A stretch of DNA of 64,000 nucleotides from CAVVGZ01 sp963841845 (lineage in GTDB: Bacteria; Chloroflexota; Anaerolineae; Anaerolineales; Anaerolineaceae): NCBI GenBank assembly GCA_963841845.1, contig CAWJEG010000013.1:434001-498000 (forward strand), written 5' to 3'. Position 1 is the stretch's first letter. Every line of letters begins with the position of its first letter. The translations under genes were made by a program, and so were the position numbers. Shown piece after piece: positions 1 through 9,289 of the stretch. Below the pieces are notes generated by a model. It saw only the letters and a list, made by a program, of their open reading frames with translations, searched no databases and was not told the origin of the DNA.

Positions 1-1
1 G

Positions 2-721
2 ATCCACGACAATCCAGTTACTTACTTTATCCATTATGGTTACACATTTCCAACATCTCTTCTTGGATATACAAATCCATTTGCTCCATCCAAGGACATC
101 AAGCTGGTTCATAAAACCACATTGATGCCTGGTGATTTCCCATTGGATTATTTGGAGGCATCTGCTATTCTTATTGGTTCACTCGATTACACAAGCCAGA
201 CAACGCTTCTATCCATATCCAGGAATAATAAGATTTCAAGCATTTTATTGGAATCCTCCACCGAGCAAATGGATTCCATCTTTTTGGACGAACTACCAAT
301 TATTATTGATGGACTGACTGTTTTCATAACAGATGAAATAAAAATCAGGAAATTATTTTCAACACGGTTAAATGATTTATGGGAAATGGCCGAAAAAATT
401 TCTGGCCTAGGTTGTGAAATTGTATTAATAAAATCTCAATCAGGCAGTCAGTTAATTTATGATCATAAAGGGAATAAAAAATGGCTGGTGCCACTTTATC
501 CAACCAGAATAAAAAACGGCACTGGCGTTGGGGATGCCATTTCAGGTGGGTTTCTGGCAGGTTTCAGGAAAAACTATGATCCATTGGAAGCAGCCTTATT
601 TGGTAGTATTTCTGGCTCCCTGGTGGGTGAAGGGAATACTCCCTTTTACGCATTAAATTGTTTAAAAGGCCTCCCTGAGGCTCGTTTAAGTCGGATTCGT
701 GATCTTGTTAGAAAGTTATAA
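2..721 (+). CDS. PfkB-family carbohydrate kinase, C-terminal part (5' truncated)
   Basis: The reading frame is open from base 2, so the gene begins outside the window; the ATG at 122 is internal. The C-terminal half carries GTGVGDAISGGF, which fits the PfkB/ribokinase GAGD signature: an anion-hole glycine run plus the catalytic Asp that activates the sugar hydroxyl for phosphorylation from ATP. The family includes ribokinase, fructokinase and adenosine kinase, and nothing visible fixes the substrate. The frame stops at 719-721 and an M20-type peptidase starts 3 bases later, so the two are probably co-transcribed. The family call is strong; the substrate is unknown. Confidence 0.8.
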   Translation: MHDNPVTYFIHYGYTFPTSLLGYTNPFAPSKDIKLVHKTTLMPGDFPLDYLEASAILIGSLDYTSQTTLLSISRNNKISSILLESSTEQMDSIFLDELPIIIDGLTVFITDEIKIRKLFSTRLNDLWEMAEKISGLGCEIVLIKSQSGSQLIYDHKGNKKWLVPLYPTRIKNGTGVGDAISGGFLAGFRKNYDPLEAALFGSISGSLVGEGNTPFYALNCLKGLPEARLSRIRDLVRKL

Positions 722-724
722 TAA

Positions 725-1831
725 TTGACCTTCGAAAAAAACCTGCCGTTTATCCTTCATCTTGCAGCTCAAATCCAGAAAATTCCTGCGCCAACGGGTA
801 ATGAGCAGAAACGTGGATTGTTTATTGCTGACCAATTCTTAATATATGGGCTCAACGAAGTTCAAATTGATCGGGTTGGAAATGTTTGGGGGTTTTTACC
901 AGGTGGATCTGCAAAACCACTTGTAATCAGTGCACATATCGATACTGTCCATGACCTTGATTCTCCCCTGCCGCTGAAAACTGTTGGCACAAGGCTAATA
1001 GGGCCTGGAATCGGTGATAATTCACTGTCCACAGCGGCGATGATCGGGTTAGCTAAGCACCTGATTAAATCCAAAACATTATTACCTGGAGGAATCTGGT
1101 TTATTGCCAACGTAGGCGAAGAGGGATTGGGTAATCTCAGAGGTATGATTGAGGTCGTCGAAACGCTGAAGGATCAAGCCCTTGCCTATATCATCCTGGA
1201 AGGAATAGGATTAGGCCATATTTTCCACGCCGGTCTTGGGATAAAGCGGTATCGCATAACATTTAATACACCGGGAGGACACTCCTGGGAAAACTATGGA
1301 ACACCTTCGGCGATTCATGAGATTGCCCGGTTAATTACATCTCTAAATGATTTGCCGTTGCTTGAAAAATCCCGGGTTTCACTGAATGTTGGTACCATCC
1401 GTGGAGGGACAACCATAAACTCAATTGCATCCACTGCAACGATTGAAGTTGATCTACGGTCAGTGACTCAAGAATCCCTTAGGGATATGCATGAAACAAT
1501 TACCTCTCTAACCCAATCACATCAAAGTGACAGCGTAAAGACCGAAATCATCAGCATCGGTGATAGACCTTCCGGGTCAATTCCAGAATCACATCCTCTT
1601 GTCAAACTTGCTGTTGATTCTCTAGTAAGCCTCGGGATACCCCATCACCTGGGAATTGCATCAACGGATGCGAACATTCCCCTCAGTAGAGGAATACCCG
1701 CAATCTGTATTGGATTGACTCATGGTGGAAGGATGCATACCCTGGATGAGTATATTGAAATAAGACCAATTATGATTGGTTTTCAACAGTTGTTAGGTAT
1801 TATTGCCGGTGTATGGGAAAATCAAAAATGA
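725..1831 (+). CDS. M20/M28-type metallopeptidase or deacylase
   Basis: This 368-residue protein has the layout of M20 di-zinc peptidases. SAHIDTVHD holds the first metal His and Asp, GIGDNS the bridging Asp, and GEEGLG the catalytic Glu and metal Glu. A dimerisation-type insert follows (NTPGGHSW), and HGGRMHTLDEY near the end supplies the last metal His. The start is TTG at 725; no earlier start fits, and the region just after it (IPAPTGNE) is conserved in the family. There is no signal peptide, so it should act in the cytoplasm on peptides or N-acyl amino acids. It follows the PfkB-family gene closely. The exact substrate is not readable from sequence. Confidence 0.82.
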   Translation: MTFEKNLPFILHLAAQIQKIPAPTGNEQKRGLFIADQFLIYGLNEVQIDRVGNVWGFLPGGSAKPLVISAHIDTVHDLDSPLPLKTVGTRLIGPGIGDNSLSTAAMIGLAKHLIKSKTLLPGGIWFIANVGEEGLGNLRGMIEVVETLKDQALAYIILEGIGLGHIFHAGLGIKRYRITFNTPGGHSWENYGTPSAIHEIARLITSLNDLPLLEKSRVSLNVGTIRGGTTINSIASTATIEVDLRSVTQESLRDMHETITSLTQSHQSDSVKTEIISIGDRPSGSIPESHPLVKLAVDSLVSLGIPHHLGIASTDANIPLSRGIPAICIGLTHGGRMHTLDEYIEIRPIMIGFQQLLGIIAGVWENQK

Positions 1832-1868
1832 AATCCTGACAGGGGCAACTTTCAGTTTCCTGGGATGG

Positions 1869-3257
1869 TTATTTTTTTAGAAGTTTCCGGAGCCATGCGC
1901 CAAGCAGGTAGGATGACAATATCTGATAGGCATCATAAGCCCTGGCTGAATCCTCACCAGATTGACTGTACAGCCTTTTTTGATATTCTTCTAACAAAAT
2001 TTCACTTTGTAATGAAATGGATGGATATACCAATGAAAGCGCTGCTAACCTCTCGGCTGGTGACCATCCTTCCTTTTGTTGGACCTTGAGTAATTTTTCC
2101 AACCAGAGGATTTTTAGATAGTATTGCTCAACGGGTGTTATTTGGGTCATAACTGTGAGATATTCCAGCCAATCCGGAACATGAAGTCCGAAATTTTTTA
2201 ATGATTTCCGAATTACGAGAAATAGGTGGGATGGTGATGACTGTATCCTCTTATAAAGGAATATCCCAAGACCCATCAAGCCTATTAAAATGACAGTAAG
2301 AATGAAAACTTGAACTGTATTTATTGGATTGGTTGGTACTTCATCAAGCAGGAAAATTTCCTCCTCTTCTTGCCCCAATCGACCTACCCCGGGATTCCCT
2401 GAGGGAAAGTCTCCGGGATTGATAATAGAATCAGGATTTTCATCAATGGTAGGGTCGCCAGATGGATAATCGAGCGGTGGTTGAGAAGCGGTCGGCTCAA
2501 ATTCAATCCATCCATAACCAGGAAAGAATACCTCAGGCCACGCATGGCTATCTTTCTTTAAAACCTGATACTCATCGCCCCCTTCTTGCTCAGCCCCTTC
2601 GGCGTACCCAACCGCAAGTCTTGCCGGAATACCGATAGAACGAAGCATCAGGACTTCCAGGGAGGCATAATAATTACAGAATCCTTCTTTATGATCAAAT
2701 AGGATCCATTCCAGGACATCTTTTCCCGCAGGTTTTGGAGGTAATGTATCCGAGTACGTGATATTGGATCTCAAATAACGTGTGATTGCAATTGTTTTGT
2801 CATATGCGTTTTTTTCATTTACTGTAATATCTGCTGCCAGGTTAATTATGCTTTTAGAAAAATTTTCTGGTAGCTGAATATAACGGTCAAGAATATCTTT
2901 CGGATAATTCTGCCCGCTTGTTCTTAGCTCTCGATCTGTTGGTGAACTGATTAAGGATACAGTCCTGTACTTCTCCCCACGATGGAGCGCAGGATTTGCC
3001 AGAACGGCAATTAGATTTATTTTTTCAAGAGATCGATTATCAAAAACAATCTCACTGGGTTGATCAATATAGATTATCCGGTCAGGGGAATAATAGGTAA
3101 AAAGCAGTGGAGAATCAACGGAAAATTCGAAATATACCTCATGACGGTCTTTCCACTCGGGAGTCCCAAGAGGCCAATCCGAAGGATTACTCATTCGCTT
3201 TTGTATCATGCAGGTTGACCCACCTGCCGTCATAATAAGTATCATAGCTATATCCAT
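1869..3257 (-). CDS. Transglutaminase-core membrane protein, C-terminal part (frameshifted gene)
   Basis: This is the downstream part of a TgpA/DUF3488-like protein broken by a frameshift near 3199-3202. It holds a transglutaminase-like core with Cys in EGFCNYYAS, His in DSHAWPEVF, and a downstream FEPT segment. A Pro/Gly-rich stretch, one membrane helix (VQVFILTVILIGLMGLGIF) and a cytoplasmic tail of about 130 residues follow. The first 15-20 residues read from the ATG at 3257 are out-of-frame translation of the other half, so genuine coding in this frame probably begins near 3202. The family is often encoded with MoxR and DUF58 genes, and both are present at 20.8-22.9 kb. It may process or crosslink envelope proteins; that role is inferred. 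Confidence 0.75.
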   Translation of the reverse strand: MDIAMILIMTAGGSTCMIQKRMSNPSDWPLGTPEWKDRHEVYFEFSVDSPLLFTYYSPDRIIYIDQPSEIVFDNRSLEKINLIAVLANPALHRGEKYRTVSLISSPTDRELRTSGQNYPKDILDRYIQLPENFSKSIINLAADITVNEKNAYDKTIAITRYLRSNITYSDTLPPKPAGKDVLEWILFDHKEGFCNYYASLEVLMLRSIGIPARLAVGYAEGAEQEGGDEYQVLKKDSHAWPEVFFPGYGWIEFEPTASQPPLDYPSGDPTIDENPDSIINPGDFPSGNPGVGRLGQEEEEIFLLDEVPTNPINTVQVFILTVILIGLMGLGIFLYKRIQSSPSHLFLVIRKSLKNFGLHVPDWLEYLTVMTQITPVEQYYLKILWLEKLLKVQQKEGWSPAERLAALSLVYPSISLQSEILLEEYQKRLYSQSGEDSARAYDAYQILSSYLLGAWLRKLLKK

Positions 3258-4194
3258 GCCAATAGTAGCGCATTTTTTTTATTCCATCTGATTGCACCTT
3301 TACTTCAAATACTGGTTCAGCACCAGTCACAGCCCTTGATCCCAGGGATAAACCACTTCGGTAATAGTCACTGGCGGATAGATCAGGGTAATTTAAGCCG
3401 ACAAAAGCATTTGAAAATCTCTCCCGGACATTCTCCCATCCTCGTATCATGGATTCCTGAACCGGTGAGTCTGTTGAAAAAAGCTGAATAATAAAGGGGA
3501 TATTCCAAACCGTAACAACCAGGACAATTGTCGTTATCAAGGTTGTCCTGATGTGTCCATATCCTGTTTCATATTCAACTTTTATGCCTTTCTGTTTCCA
3601 GAATTCACGCCTGCCAATAAAGAATAATCTTCCCCAAAGTATGAGAATAAAAAAGATAAGCAGGAAAGTATAGAAATTTCTGTATTCCTGGGATGAATCA
3701 TAATGGTTAATGACTAAATAGATAAAGCTGGAAATACTTACCGGAATCCAGGGATTGGCTCTACGGACTAATTCATAACCTGCCAGAAAACTTATCGTCC
3801 AGTATAAAACAGCCATCACAAAAATGAATAATATTGTGTCATTGACTGGACGGTTGTTCAAAAATTCTGCTAACGCAATCTCCAAACGTTGGAATAAGAT
3901 AATTACTTTTTCCAAATAATCCGGATAACTGCTTAGAAGTTGCCCGAGCAGCCATGGAAGCAGGATTAGCCCAACAATAAAGCCTATTAATAATCCAAGC
4001 CGGGAATTTACTTTAGATTTTCCGAGGAGTATCCCGATTATATACCCCGCTAAAACTAAATAACCAATTAAATAAAGGGATTCTGCCCAATTGGTAATTT
4101 CCAGCCTGTACGATGAAATAGTGAGCACAGCGAATAATAAAACAAGGGATAAAACATCCCAATAACGTTTATTATCTGTCTTCATTTTGTTCAA
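3187..4194 (-). CDS. Transglutaminase-core membrane protein, N-terminal part (frameshifted gene)
   Basis: This is the upstream part of the same gene, starting at the ATG at 4194. It has about six hydrophobic helices, then an extracytoplasmic stretch ending in YWHGYSYDTYYDGRW, a motif typical just before the transglutaminase core of TgpA-like proteins. The frame then hits TAA at 3187-3189, while the core continues in the next frame. Dropping one A from the AAAA run (plus strand TTTT, 3199-3202) would restore a single protein of roughly 765-775 residues, the normal size for the family. Either the sequence has an extra base or the gene is inactive. The family call is good; the state of the gene is uncertain. 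Confidence 0.75.
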   Translation of the reverse strand: MNKMKTDNKRYWDVLSLVLLFAVLTISSYRLEITNWAESLYLIGYLVLAGYIIGILLGKSKVNSRLGLLIGFIVGLILLPWLLGQLLSSYPDYLEKVIILFQRLEIALAEFLNNRPVNDTILFIFVMAVLYWTISFLAGYELVRRANPWIPVSISSFIYLVINHYDSSQEYRNFYTFLLIFFILILWGRLFFIGRREFWKQKGIKVEYETGYGHIRTTLITTIVLVVTVWNIPFIIQLFSTDSPVQESMIRGWENVRERFSNAFVGLNYPDLSASDYYRSGLSLGSRAVTGAEPVFEVKVQSDGIKKMRYYWHGYSYDTYYDGRWVNLHDTKANE

Positions 4195-4590
4195 GAAATA
4201 ATAAAATTCTCCCCGTTAGCCTAACTGGGTTTCGTATATGGATATGTCCAATATACTAATTCTGACATTACTCATCTAATTTTATCTCACTTGTATCGTT
4301 ATTCACGCTTTACAGATATGGAGAGTTAATAAATGCAGTCTATCCCAAAATTTATGTTTCCACTCCCAAAATGACAAATATCTATACGCAATTATTCCAA
4401 TATCTGATGATTGATTTCATTTTGGGTTATACGAATTTTTGTAAAACACATCCCTGGAGGATTTACCATGGGTGTAAAATCGGTAATAATATAATCCCAC
4501 GGAAAAATTTATTGGAGTTATTATTCCAAAACTACCATTAATTTGTACTTTTTTATATAATTGTCTAGAGAAATCAACAGGAGGATTAGT
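4195..4590. other. Intergenic region between divergent genes
   Basis: About 400 bases lie between the leftward transglutaminase gene and the rightward YtxH-like gene. The stretch is AT-rich and must hold promoters for both directions, but I see no convincing -35/-10 pair, RNA gene or open frame. The last bases contain the strong ribosome binding site AGGAGG (4579-4584) that fixes the start of the next gene. Confidence 0.5.
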
Positions 4591-4803
4591 ATGAGAAGTG
4601 CATCTTATTTCTTGAGTGGTATCATCTTAGGTGGATTAACAGGGTCTGTTCTTGTATTATTATTTACCCCTGCAAGCGGCGAAAATATCCGCTCTCAATT
4701 AACCGGTTCAATGGAAAATTTTCGAAGCAACCTTGAATCTGTTGCGCAGCAGCGCCGGCAGGAATTGGAGGGCGAATTAAAGAAATTGAGAAGCGGGTCT
4801 TAA
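4591..4803 (+). CDS. Small YtxH-like membrane protein
   Basis: A 70-residue protein. The start is ATG 4591, placed 6 bases after AGGAGG; an in-frame TTG at 4561 is ignored because it precedes that site. The N-terminus has a single glycine-rich membrane helix (SGIILGGLTGSVLVLLF) followed by TPASGENIRSQL, the hallmark of the YtxH/gas-vesicle-accessory-like family (helix plus P-x-SG-x-x-R). A charged, probably coiled-coil tail rich in Arg, Glu and Gln follows. Family members are often linked to general stress, but their function is poorly known. The gene stands alone and is followed by a hairpin shared with the convergent peptidase gene. Confidence 0.7.
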   Translation: MRSASYFLSGIILGGLTGSVLVLLFTPASGENIRSQLTGSMENFRSNLESVAQQRRQELEGELKKLRSGS

Positions 4804-4827
4804 ATATTTTTATGTTTTATTAAAAAA

Positions 4828-4854
4828 GCAAACCATCCCAAAGGGACGGTTTGC
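4828..4854. terminator. Bidirectional hairpin terminator
   Basis: A 12-base inverted repeat with one mismatch (GCAAACCATCCC / GGGACGGTTTGC) has a 3-base AAA loop. It is flanked by AT-rich DNA (TTAAAAAA on the left) and lies between the convergent YtxH-like and metallopeptidase genes. Confidence 0.75.
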
Positions 4855-4893
4855 CCTGTTTGTTATAGTAAAAAATTATTGGCTCTGTGTTTG

Positions 4894-6876
4894 TTATTTA
4901 ACGCGAAAGTAATATGTTGCAGGTGTCCTTGTGTGCCGGGTAGTTCCGCTCACTGCCAGGACAATATTATTAATACCTTCCCCAAATGTCAATGGGATTT
5001 CTAATTTTTCCCCTGCAGCAATCTGGTATCGCAAAACATCGGTTTGATCACCCTCAAATATAACAGAAACGATGAAAGACTGAGGGATGCGGTTATATAT
5101 ATTTACAAAGCCTTCCGCTTGCCACTCACCTGCCCCGTTTTCAAAATCCTCGCGGTATCCAATCTCTGGAATTTCAACATCAGCCAGGTAGAATCCTTCA
5201 CCATTCACCGCAGCATCAGTAATATATTCATATCGGATATATAATTTCTGGCCTGCAAAACGGGATAAATCAATTTCCTCTGTAATCCATCCACCGCTTT
5301 CTCCGTTGTATCCCCAACCAAAGCTATTCCCGGATGGATCATCTGCAGTACCAGATGGAGTTGTGATTATTGTCCAATCCTCCCCATTTTCAGACACCAA
5401 AAGGTAAAGGTAATCATAATCTTTCTCGAGGTCATACCAGGTTTTATATCGGTATGTGATCGGACCATCCACATTTGTAAAATCGAACATCCTCGTCAAT
5501 GTCATATCGGATTCATCACCTTTGTTGGACCAAAAACCGTATTCTCCGGAGTGACTATCTTCCGGTAAAACTTTCACTTCGGGATTTCCTTGAAGTTCAA
5601 GGATGTAATCGCCCTTACAGTCAAACTGTAAATAATCTACTCCATACTGGTTTACGGTCCTTTCCTGCCAATCAACGGGACATTTATTAATATTTTCAGT
5701 CGGGGCCGCACGGGGTGCATCAGGATAATTTTTATAGGTGTACCGGCCATCCCCAATTGATTCATCTTTCAAAAATGATGCCACAACCCAATCGGCAAAA
5801 ACATCATTGGCGGTGATTTTCTCCTTGGTTAATTCATCAACAATTTCAAGATCATTTAAGACAATATCTATGCTGTCCATCCCATTTTCATCATTCGAAA
5901 CAAGAGATTGGGTGGCTTCATCACCAAAGCGATTCAGAAAATAATTTAAAAACAAGAACGAAGCACCATAATGGGGAGTAGTTTTATATTGGTCGTTTGG
6001 CCAATCAGTCAACTGAATGTCGGGATCATTAATAAAATAATAGTCAAAGCCCCCTAAATAATACGAATTTAAGAAAGCAGCCAGTTCAGAAAATCCTTCA
6101 TTTATCCAGGATTCTTCATTCCTGTCTCCATTCCAATGAATCATATGTTGATATTCATGGGCCAATACGCCGTACGTAAAAGCCTCATCTAGTTCGGTAT
6201 TATCGGCACTTAGCATAAACATTTCATGGGCATTAGAATATTCGTGCGCAAGCGGATGGATTGAATCGGTGGATGAAAAATAACCTGCAATACTGTTTCC
6301 AAGCCCTTTGGCATAAAGAATAAAAAGATGCTCATCATTATCTACTCCTGGTGTCCATTCGCTGCCAAAAAATTGACGGTTCTTTGGAATTATTTTGCTT
6401 TCAAATGTGTCCACCAGATTCTTGATATCGGCCATATCTTTATTGGATAAATCAATATTTTGATCCACCCAGAAATAAACATTTTCTGTTTTGTACTCAA
6501 GAGCGGCATTTACTGTCGAGCTCAAATTTGTATCCGTATTGGTAACCCAGAAATCCTCTTTCATTCCAATATCGTATAAAACCGGTTTTGATGCCAGAGT
6601 CTTGGGGATATTGGTTTTCCCTTGAAGGCGTGATGCCAGCTCTAGTGGATCATTTTCCGGGACTATCATCAGACGTAAAGTATCTTCTGTCTGATATGCT
6701 TTCGGATTGATTTCACCAACGTTTGATGGTGGATCAACATCGACAATCGGATTAATAGGCGTTTGATCAACCTCTCCGATGTTAAAGACCCCGGTCCCTC
6801 CAATCAGAGTGACAACAATTAAAATGCTGCAACAGCAGACTAACAGCAATACCAATAAGACCAGTATCCATTTCAT
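4894..6876 (-). CDS. Secreted or membrane-anchored HEXXH metallopeptidase
   Basis: A 660-residue protein with an N-terminal hydrophobic anchor containing CCC. The middle holds a zinc site, LAHEYQHMIHW, followed by ESWINEGFSEL, whose Glu is the likely third ligand; this is the gluzincin-like pattern seen in M6/M30-type secreted peptidases. The C-terminal half is beta-rich and contains a segment around TYRYKTWYDLEKDYDYLYL, which resembles the MAM-like domain of immune inhibitor A peptidases, followed by one more beta domain. It should act outside the membrane on protein substrates. It is the last gene of a leftward run with the O-antigen ligase/polymerase (16-base gap) and Wzz-like genes. The peptidase call is firm; the subfamily is tentative. 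Confidence 0.78.
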   Translation of the reverse strand: MKWILVLLVLLLVCCCSILIVVTLIGGTGVFNIGEVDQTPINPIVDVDPPSNVGEINPKAYQTEDTLRLMIVPENDPLELASRLQGKTNIPKTLASKPVLYDIGMKEDFWVTNTDTNLSSTVNAALEYKTENVYFWVDQNIDLSNKDMADIKNLVDTFESKIIPKNRQFFGSEWTPGVDNDEHLFILYAKGLGNSIAGYFSSTDSIHPLAHEYSNAHEMFMLSADNTELDEAFTYGVLAHEYQHMIHWNGDRNEESWINEGFSELAAFLNSYYLGGFDYYFINDPDIQLTDWPNDQYKTTPHYGASFLFLNYFLNRFGDEATQSLVSNDENGMDSIDIVLNDLEIVDELTKEKITANDVFADWVVASFLKDESIGDGRYTYKNYPDAPRAAPTENINKCPVDWQERTVNQYGVDYLQFDCKGDYILELQGNPEVKVLPEDSHSGEYGFWSNKGDESDMTLTRMFDFTNVDGPITYRYKTWYDLEKDYDYLYLLVSENGEDWTIITTPSGTADDPSGNSFGWGYNGESGGWITEEIDLSRFAGQKLYIRYEYITDAAVNGEGFYLADVEIPEIGYREDFENGAGEWQAEGFVNIYNRIPQSFIVSVIFEGDQTDVLRYQIAAGEKLEIPLTFGEGINNIVLAVSGTTRHTRTPATYYFRVK

Positions 6877-6892
6877 TATGTATTCCTATTCC

Positions 6893-8356
6893 TTATTCAA
6901 TCGATAAAACCCAGGTAGAGCAGGCAGTTACTATTCCCAGGGATATCCACAAGTATGGCATGGCAAATGAATCCAGGGAGAATCCTTCAGCAATTAATGC
7001 AATCATGGTGAATTGGCCAGCCAATCCTATAGATTCTTGCAGTGGTAATCGCTGCCTGATCAGGAATCTGCTTGCCTGCCAGAGAACATACAGCCATGAC
7101 AGGAATAAAATAAACCCCGTTATACCAGATTCCGCAAGAATTCGGATCCAGATACTCTTGAGATTTGGAAGAATATTTAATCTAAACATAAATTCCCGCA
7201 CTTCCATCAACTTCCAGCCATAACTGGGAATGTTTTCAGGGAAATAAAAACCGGTATTGCCTAATCCAACCCCAATGATAGGAAATTTATTAAATACACG
7301 CCACCCTGCTTCCCAATAGATGATTCGCGATCCAAAATCCAAATTCTCTGCATACTTAAGAAAAGCATTTTCCTGGAACGGAGAAAATTGAAAAATTTGT
7401 GCCATACGTCTATCCACCAGACTCAATCCATAACCAGCAGCAAAAAGAATCATGGCAATCACAATGATGAACAGTCCCGAAATGAGAACCAGTGATAAGG
7501 TCCGATTAATTTTCCCTTGATTCGCATTGATTGGTTTATTCCGAATAAATATTTGATTTCCCCAGGCAAACAATTTCATCCCAAAAATTCCGAGTACATA
7601 AAACAGCATAAGGAAAAATGCAATCATCCCCACCCGGGATAATGTTAGCATCAGGATAATCACCCCGCCAAATAACAGCAGATTCTCTATTGAGATTTTT
7701 TTGAATCTCCAATTATGAGACGAATATCCTTTTATTGTTGCGGCAAGCCAGTATGGTAGGTATAACATATTCAGCTGATTGGCAAGCCAGGATGGTTCAT
7801 AGCTCATTCCTGTCGGACGTTGGCGAAACAATGGTCCTACAGAGTAAATGTTATGTAAATCCCTCATCCATTCAGGGTATCCCCCGAGGGTGTACCAGGA
7901 TAGACCCTGGATTCCAGCAATTACCAGCAGGACCAACCCGCCCCAGTTGAGATACCGTAGTGTTTTCCTTAACCCAGGTTGATCTTTTATCCAGGTCGAA
8001 GTTATGAGATAAAAAGCAATCCCAATAAATAATGTGATAAGGCTGGTGATTTCATTGTTTACTGAACTGAATTCCTTATAAAGTGGTATCGGAGAAAATG
8101 ATGCAAATAATGTAGAAATAATTGCGGCAATGGTGAATGCAAATAGGGGTATAAATTGCCTGGAAATTTTCCCGCCTTTAAATAGATGTGGTAAAAACCA
8201 CAAAACAAGTAGGAGAAATAGAAAAATGCCCGATAATGCCCCTACCGTGTTCGAGCCAACTACCCGTACAATTAACGGCATGCTGGTAATCGGTAATAAC
8301 AGTACTAATAAAGCCCAGGAGTAATCCAGAAATCGTTTATAAATCTGCTGGATCAC
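6893..8356 (-). CDS. O-antigen ligase/polymerase family membrane protein (Wzy_C type)
   Basis: A 487-residue polytopic membrane protein with about 11-12 hydrophobic helices. It has a large extracytoplasmic loop and, before the last helices, the segment RIIYWEAGWRVFNKFPIIGVGLGN, which matches the Wzy_C pattern (helix, then P-x-x-G-x-G) of O-antigen ligases and exopolysaccharide polymerases. It would join or polymerise lipid-linked glycans at the outer face of the membrane. The Wzz-like gene begins 3 bases upstream on the same strand, a pairing usual for Wzy-dependent export. Whether it acts as ligase or polymerase cannot be told from the sequence. Confidence 0.8.
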   Translation of the reverse strand: MIQQIYKRFLDYSWALLVLLLPITSMPLIVRVVGSNTVGALSGIFLFLLLVLWFLPHLFKGGKISRQFIPLFAFTIAAIISTLFASFSPIPLYKEFSSVNNEITSLITLFIGIAFYLITSTWIKDQPGLRKTLRYLNWGGLVLLVIAGIQGLSWYTLGGYPEWMRDLHNIYSVGPLFRQRPTGMSYEPSWLANQLNMLYLPYWLAATIKGYSSHNWRFKKISIENLLLFGGVIILMLTLSRVGMIAFFLMLFYVLGIFGMKLFAWGNQIFIRNKPINANQGKINRTLSLVLISGLFIIVIAMILFAAGYGLSLVDRRMAQIFQFSPFQENAFLKYAENLDFGSRIIYWEAGWRVFNKFPIIGVGLGNTGFYFPENIPSYGWKLMEVREFMFRLNILPNLKSIWIRILAESGITGFILFLSWLYVLWQASRFLIRQRLPLQESIGLAGQFTMIALIAEGFSLDSFAMPYLWISLGIVTACSTWVLSIE

Positions 8357-8359
8357 CCT

Positions 8360-9154
8360 TCACTCCTTGTTGGTTTTCAAGGGAATCGAGAATTCAATTA
8401 TAAGAATACCGAAAATAAACCCGATGATTGCACCGGAAAAAACCAACAGATTCTGGTCATAACGAACTGGTTTTTCCGGAATGGATGCATTCTCACTTAT
8501 TGCCAACTGTGTAGCTGGTGAAATTCCTTTGGCCTTTAACATTTCAACCTTTAATTCTTCTGCTGCAATCCCAAATTCGGTTTGTAACTCATCCAGGTCA
8601 TCCATACTGCACAAACCATGGACCGGTTCGTCGACTACTAAATATTGAAGGCAGCTTTCCAGTGAGAGGATATATCTGCTTATTCCCTCTGCAATTATCG
8701 AATGTTCATAAGATTCTTCCAGAGTGTCCATAGCTATTTGAGCCCAAAGGTCGGACAATTTTGCGGTTGTTTGGGGGTCACTATGCTGGGCACGGGTTGC
8801 CCAGCGAAATCCCCATCGCTCAAGCTGCAAATAATCCCTTACAGCCTCATCGTCACCGATTAGATTTTCACTTCTGGCAATCGTTTCGACAGAATTGATC
8901 ACTTCAGGTGAGGAAATAACATCCCCGACCATCCCAATCATCTGGTCTTCCTCAATATCAGTCAGATATCCGGTTTGGGTGAAGTCAATCCCCACTGAAA
9001 TTATGGCTCTTGATTCATAGAGCGGGGGTTTTAATTGAAAAATTAAAAAACCAACAGCAGCACCAGCGAGGGAAATAAGCGCAAGCAGCCACCAATACCT
9101 TAAGGAACGCAGCAAAACATCCCTGGGAACAATGGTGTCCACCTTCTCATTCAT
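8360..9154 (-). CDS. Wzz/YveK-type polysaccharide chain-length protein
   Basis: A 264-residue protein. The start at 9154 gives a short cytoplasmic tail, then helix one (RYWWLLALISLAGAAVGFLIF) followed at once by KPPLYESRAIISV, the standard Wzz opening. A mainly helical extracytoplasmic middle follows, then PEKPVRYDQN and a second helix near the C-terminus. This two-helix layout is that of chain-length determinants without the fused tyrosine kinase. The protein would set polymer length together with the Wzy-type protein encoded 3 bases downstream. No partner BY-kinase gene is in the window. Confidence 0.82.
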   Translation of the reverse strand: MNEKVDTIVPRDVLLRSLRYWWLLALISLAGAAVGFLIFQLKPPLYESRAIISVGIDFTQTGYLTDIEEDQMIGMVGDVISSPEVINSVETIARSENLIGDDEAVRDYLQLERWGFRWATRAQHSDPQTTAKLSDLWAQIAMDTLEESYEHSIIAEGISRYILSLESCLQYLVVDEPVHGLCSMDDLDELQTEFGIAAEELKVEMLKAKGISPATQLAISENASIPEKPVRYDQNLLVFSGAIIGFIFGILIIEFSIPLKTNKE

Positions 9155-9228
9155 TGATACGACCGCCCTTGAAATTCCATATTTTGTTATTATTCTCCAA
9201 TTGAGGGAAATTATACTGTATCCACCAA

Positions 9229-9268
9229 TAAAAATAGGCGTCCATCGATAAGCCCAACAGAACGCCTA
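9229..9268 (-). terminator. Hairpin terminator after the lipoprotein gene
   Basis: Arms TAGGCGT (9235-9241) and ACGCCTA (9262-9268) pair. Read on the minus strand the second arm runs into ATTTTTATT, so this is a Rho-independent terminator for the leftward lipoprotein gene ending at 9290. Confidence 0.7.
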
Positions 9269-9289
9269 ATTATTAATCCGTTCAGATAT

